The notes beneath the pieces are model-generated. The model made no database searches, was not told the origin of the DNA, and saw only the letters and a program-made list of their open reading frames with translations. A program made the position numbers and the translations under genes. From contig JAHENH010000047.1 in NCBI GenBank assembly GCA_018609935.1, forward strand, positions 1 to 53,975: a stretch of 53,975 bases of DNA, in the 5' to 3' direction. This document shows, piece after piece, positions 52,264 to 53,975 of the stretch; position 1 is the first letter of the stretch; the number at the start of each line of letters is the position of its first letter. The stretch is from Halobacteriales archaeon. Lineage in GTDB: Archaea > Halobacteriota > Halobacteria > Halorutilales > JAHENH01.

Positions 52264-52710
52264 GTGAGTACTCTTGATGCGTTAAACAATAAGGTTCGGC
52301 TAGGTATGTTTATCTCTGTTGGCCTTATAGGTAGTGTATTTGACTTTTCTGTATTATTATTGTCTACACAGATATTCTCGTTGTCTCCAGAAGTTGGGGC
52401 GTTTTTTGGTATTGAGTCTGCTATACTGGTGATGTTTTTCATAAATGAACATTGGACCTATAAAGACCATGGGAAAAATGGAACTAAAAACATTTTTTCT
52501 AGACTTGTTAGATCTCACCTAGTAAGGGGGGTTGGTGCAACCACTCATCTATTAGTTTTTATAGTAGTATACAATCTATTCCATATACCTATTTTTTATG
52601 GGGAGATCGATCTATGGCTAGTCGTATCTAAAGCTGTAGGTATATGTGTAGCTTTTTTTGCAAACTATACTTTTGAGTCACTATATACATGGAAGATACA
52701 AACAAACTAG
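52264..52710 (+). CDS. GtrA-family membrane protein
   Basis: The 148-aa protein has four hydrophobic helices with the GtrA pattern: RLGMFISVGLIGSVFDFSVL, a second helix near 45-60 (AILVMFFINEHWTYKD), a third near 85-105 (THLLVFIVVYNLF) and a fourth ending ICVAFFANYTFESLYTW. GtrA proteins help move polyprenyl-linked sugars across membranes for surface glycans. GTG 52264 gives the natural N-terminus. No glycosyltransferase is adjacent; it lies next to a surface-protein gene. Confidence 0.82.
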   Translation: MSTLDALNNKVRLGMFISVGLIGSVFDFSVLLLSTQIFSLSPEVGAFFGIESAILVMFFINEHWTYKDHGKNGTKNIFSRLVRSHLVRGVGATTHLLVFIVVYNLFHIPIFYGEIDLWLVVSKAVGICVAFFANYTFESLYTWKIQTN

Positions 52711-52903
52711 ATATACTATCTTGTGTCTGTATAGTTTCATTGCTTTTTCTCTGAATTTTTCTTTGACTCTATTAGAAACACTAAACTTTATCTCTCCTAT
52801 ATGTACATAGGTACATAGATACTCTATATAGTAAACCTCTATCCACTCTATATAAAATCCAAACTAAATATAATATAATTAGTAACGTATTTTTGAAGGC
52901 TTT

Positions 52904-53593
52904 TTATCCGAATAGGAACTTGGATATTACTTGTCTTACCCGTTGTCCTGTGAGTTCACTTCTTATACAGCTGTTCCCTCCGAATAAGAAACAACGTATT
53001 GCTTGTCTTACTTCAGAGCCATTTATTTGTCCATCAGTGTTTGTGTCATATTGATCTATTATGGTTTGATCTTGGTTTCCTGTTGTGGATTTTGTAGAGT
53101 ATTTTAGGTTGTTATTATGGATGTCAAAATAGGCTATGTGTGGATTGTCGTTTTGGTCTATCTCTAAAGATGTATCAAACACGACGGATCCATTATTATC
53201 TACTGTTTGGTTAGACCAGGTCTGCCCATCAGAAAATGCATATTTTAGGTTGAAAGTAAACGAGGTAATATAACCTATATGCGGATTGTCACTACTATCT
53301 AAACCTAGAGATGTATGGGATCCAATTGTAGTATCTACTGTCTCTATATTCCAATTTTGTCCATCAAAAACTGCATAGGTTAAATTACCGTTATTTCCAC
53401 CAATACCTCCTTTACGATAAGATATATGTGGATCGTCGCTACTATCAAGTTCTAAACTAGCATGGGATCCTGCCTCACTTCCACTATCAACTACTTGTGT
53501 ATTCCAGTCTTGCCCATCAAAAAATGTATATCTTAAACTAGCCGCTCCAACCGTATTGTTTTTATTCGTTTGTTGGTTTATAAAGGGAAGCAA
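52904..53593 (-). pseudogene. Surface repeat protein with dockerin tail, 3' part of a disrupted gene
   Basis: The 229-aa product has about four repeats of the type SLELDSSDDPHISY...LTYAVFDGQNWNIETVD, a probable beta-propeller or sialidase-like blade. A dockerin-like end follows (YDTNTDGQINGSEVRQAI, then ELTGQRVRQVISKFLF), closely like that of the 40152 protein. There is no signal peptide. Its first residues (MLPFINQQ) are read from the left end of MITE 2, so this is the downstream half of a gene cut by the insertion. The upstream half continues at 53835 to the window edge in the same strand. Confidence 0.75.
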
Positions 53594-53834
53594 TAAAGAC
53601 CCCTTCCTTTTAGGTAGTGGGATACATGGACTCTTCTTACATTTTTAAATATTGAATGTGTTCTTTGTGTGTCTGAAAGAACTAATAATAGGCTCAATTG
53701 GACAACAATATATATCTGTAGGGCAGGGACTGTCCAAAGTCAAGCCCTCGGACATGAGAACCTCTGCAATGCAAGTTCCGTGGATGGAACAGGGAAGCCA
53801 TGTCCTAAACCAGGTTTAGGTCGTGGTAGTTCAC
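53575..53834 (+). mobile_element. Non-coding IS200/IS605-derived MITE 2
   Basis: This 260-bp unit starts GGTTTATAAAGGGAAGCAATAA and ends TCGTGGTAGTTCAC after the palindrome CCTAAACC/GGTTTAGG (reverse reading). It is a plus-strand relative of MITE 1 at 32491-32771, alike at both ends and in the inner core (GCAATGCAAGTTCCGTGG, GACTGTCCAAAGTCAAGCCC) but with a different middle. It has no gene. It lies inside the surface-protein gene, whose halves resume at the same repeat on each side. Confidence 0.75.
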
Positions 53835-53973
53835 AGGCAATATGTGGTTGTCTATTACTATCAAGTTCTAAAGAACTAAATAGATCTTCAGCAATCGGTC
53901 CAGTCTCTACAGTTTTATTTGTCCACTCACTCTGTCCAAAACTAGGCTGTATATCTATACCTATACTAAGCAA
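53740..53973 (-). pseudogene. 5' part of the disrupted surface repeat protein (partial at window edge)
   Basis: On the minus strand from the edge to about 53835 the frame reads SEWTNKTVETGP, then SSLELDSNRQPHIA, which is the same repeat as in the 3' part (SLELDSS..PHI.Y). It then runs into MITE 2 (CELPRPKPGLG...) and stops inside it near 53740. Joining PHIA to the INQQTNKNNTVG side across the element would restore one repeat. The true start lies outside the window. Confidence 0.7.
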
Positions 53974-53975
53974 AA

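Overview
This window is AT-rich archaeal DNA from a euryarchaeon. Diagnostic genes are the PolD small subunit (DP1), two Orc1/Cdc6 proteins, class I lysyl-tRNA synthetase, a Kae1-Bud32 fusion, Hef, aEF-1beta, S24e/S27ae, a SAMP-like ubiquitin-fold protein, an archaeal-type signal peptidase and an archaeosortase-type PGF tail. Several gene neighbourhoods (orc1 beside the ArvA/OapA GTPase cluster; SPase beside DP1; glyS beside a dolichol-kinase-like gene) and the insertion-sequence relics resemble haloarchaea, while base composition and Lys/Asn-rich proteins do not. A low-GC relative of haloarchaea and methanogens, for example Methanonatronarchaeia-like, is a reasonable inference but is not proven by this sequence. 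Promoters look archaeal (TATA boxes about 26 bases before leaderless starts).

Layout. 0-0.8 kb: end of an IS200/IS605-type element with a truncated tnpB. 1.3-9.3 kb: an Lrp regulator, sec11/DP1 divergent pair, tRNA-Leu, prenyl synthase, hisG, a second Lrp regulator, kae1-bud32, rps27ae and rps24e. 9.4-13.8 kb: orc1 gene 1, a compact origin (two inward-facing ORB-like boxes around an AT-rich spacer) and the arvA-arvB-arvC cluster; arvA carries an intein exactly inside its P-loop. Two further ORB-like boxes lie at 0.9 and 7.1 kb as a perfect 52-bp inverted pair. 14-37 kb: ordinary housekeeping genes (pyrH, lysS, lysA, cmk, a polyprenol-type glycosyltransferase, trm5, ahcY, initiator tRNA, glyS, hef, dapD, samp, thrC, EF-1beta, an RFC-like subunit, hemA, pssA).

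37-54 kb is accessory in character. It holds secreted or surface proteins (PGF tail, dockerin-like ends), a membrane DHH phosphoesterase, an ABC exporter, a pentapeptide-repeat/potassium-channel fusion, two decayed VapBC pairs, a second orc1 with a probable second origin built from six copies of a different box, tandem repeats, gtrA, and a dockerin/repeat protein broken by a small non-coding insertion. At least six short IS200/IS605-like remnants (solo ends or MITEs) are scattered through the window. Two of them appear to donate the stop codon of the neighbouring gene.

The most interesting items are the second origin with its own box family, the P-loop intein in the vesicle-forming GTPase ArvA next to oriC1, the IS-derived non-coding elements that probably carry guide-RNA scaffold sequence, and the pentapeptide-repeat ion channel.
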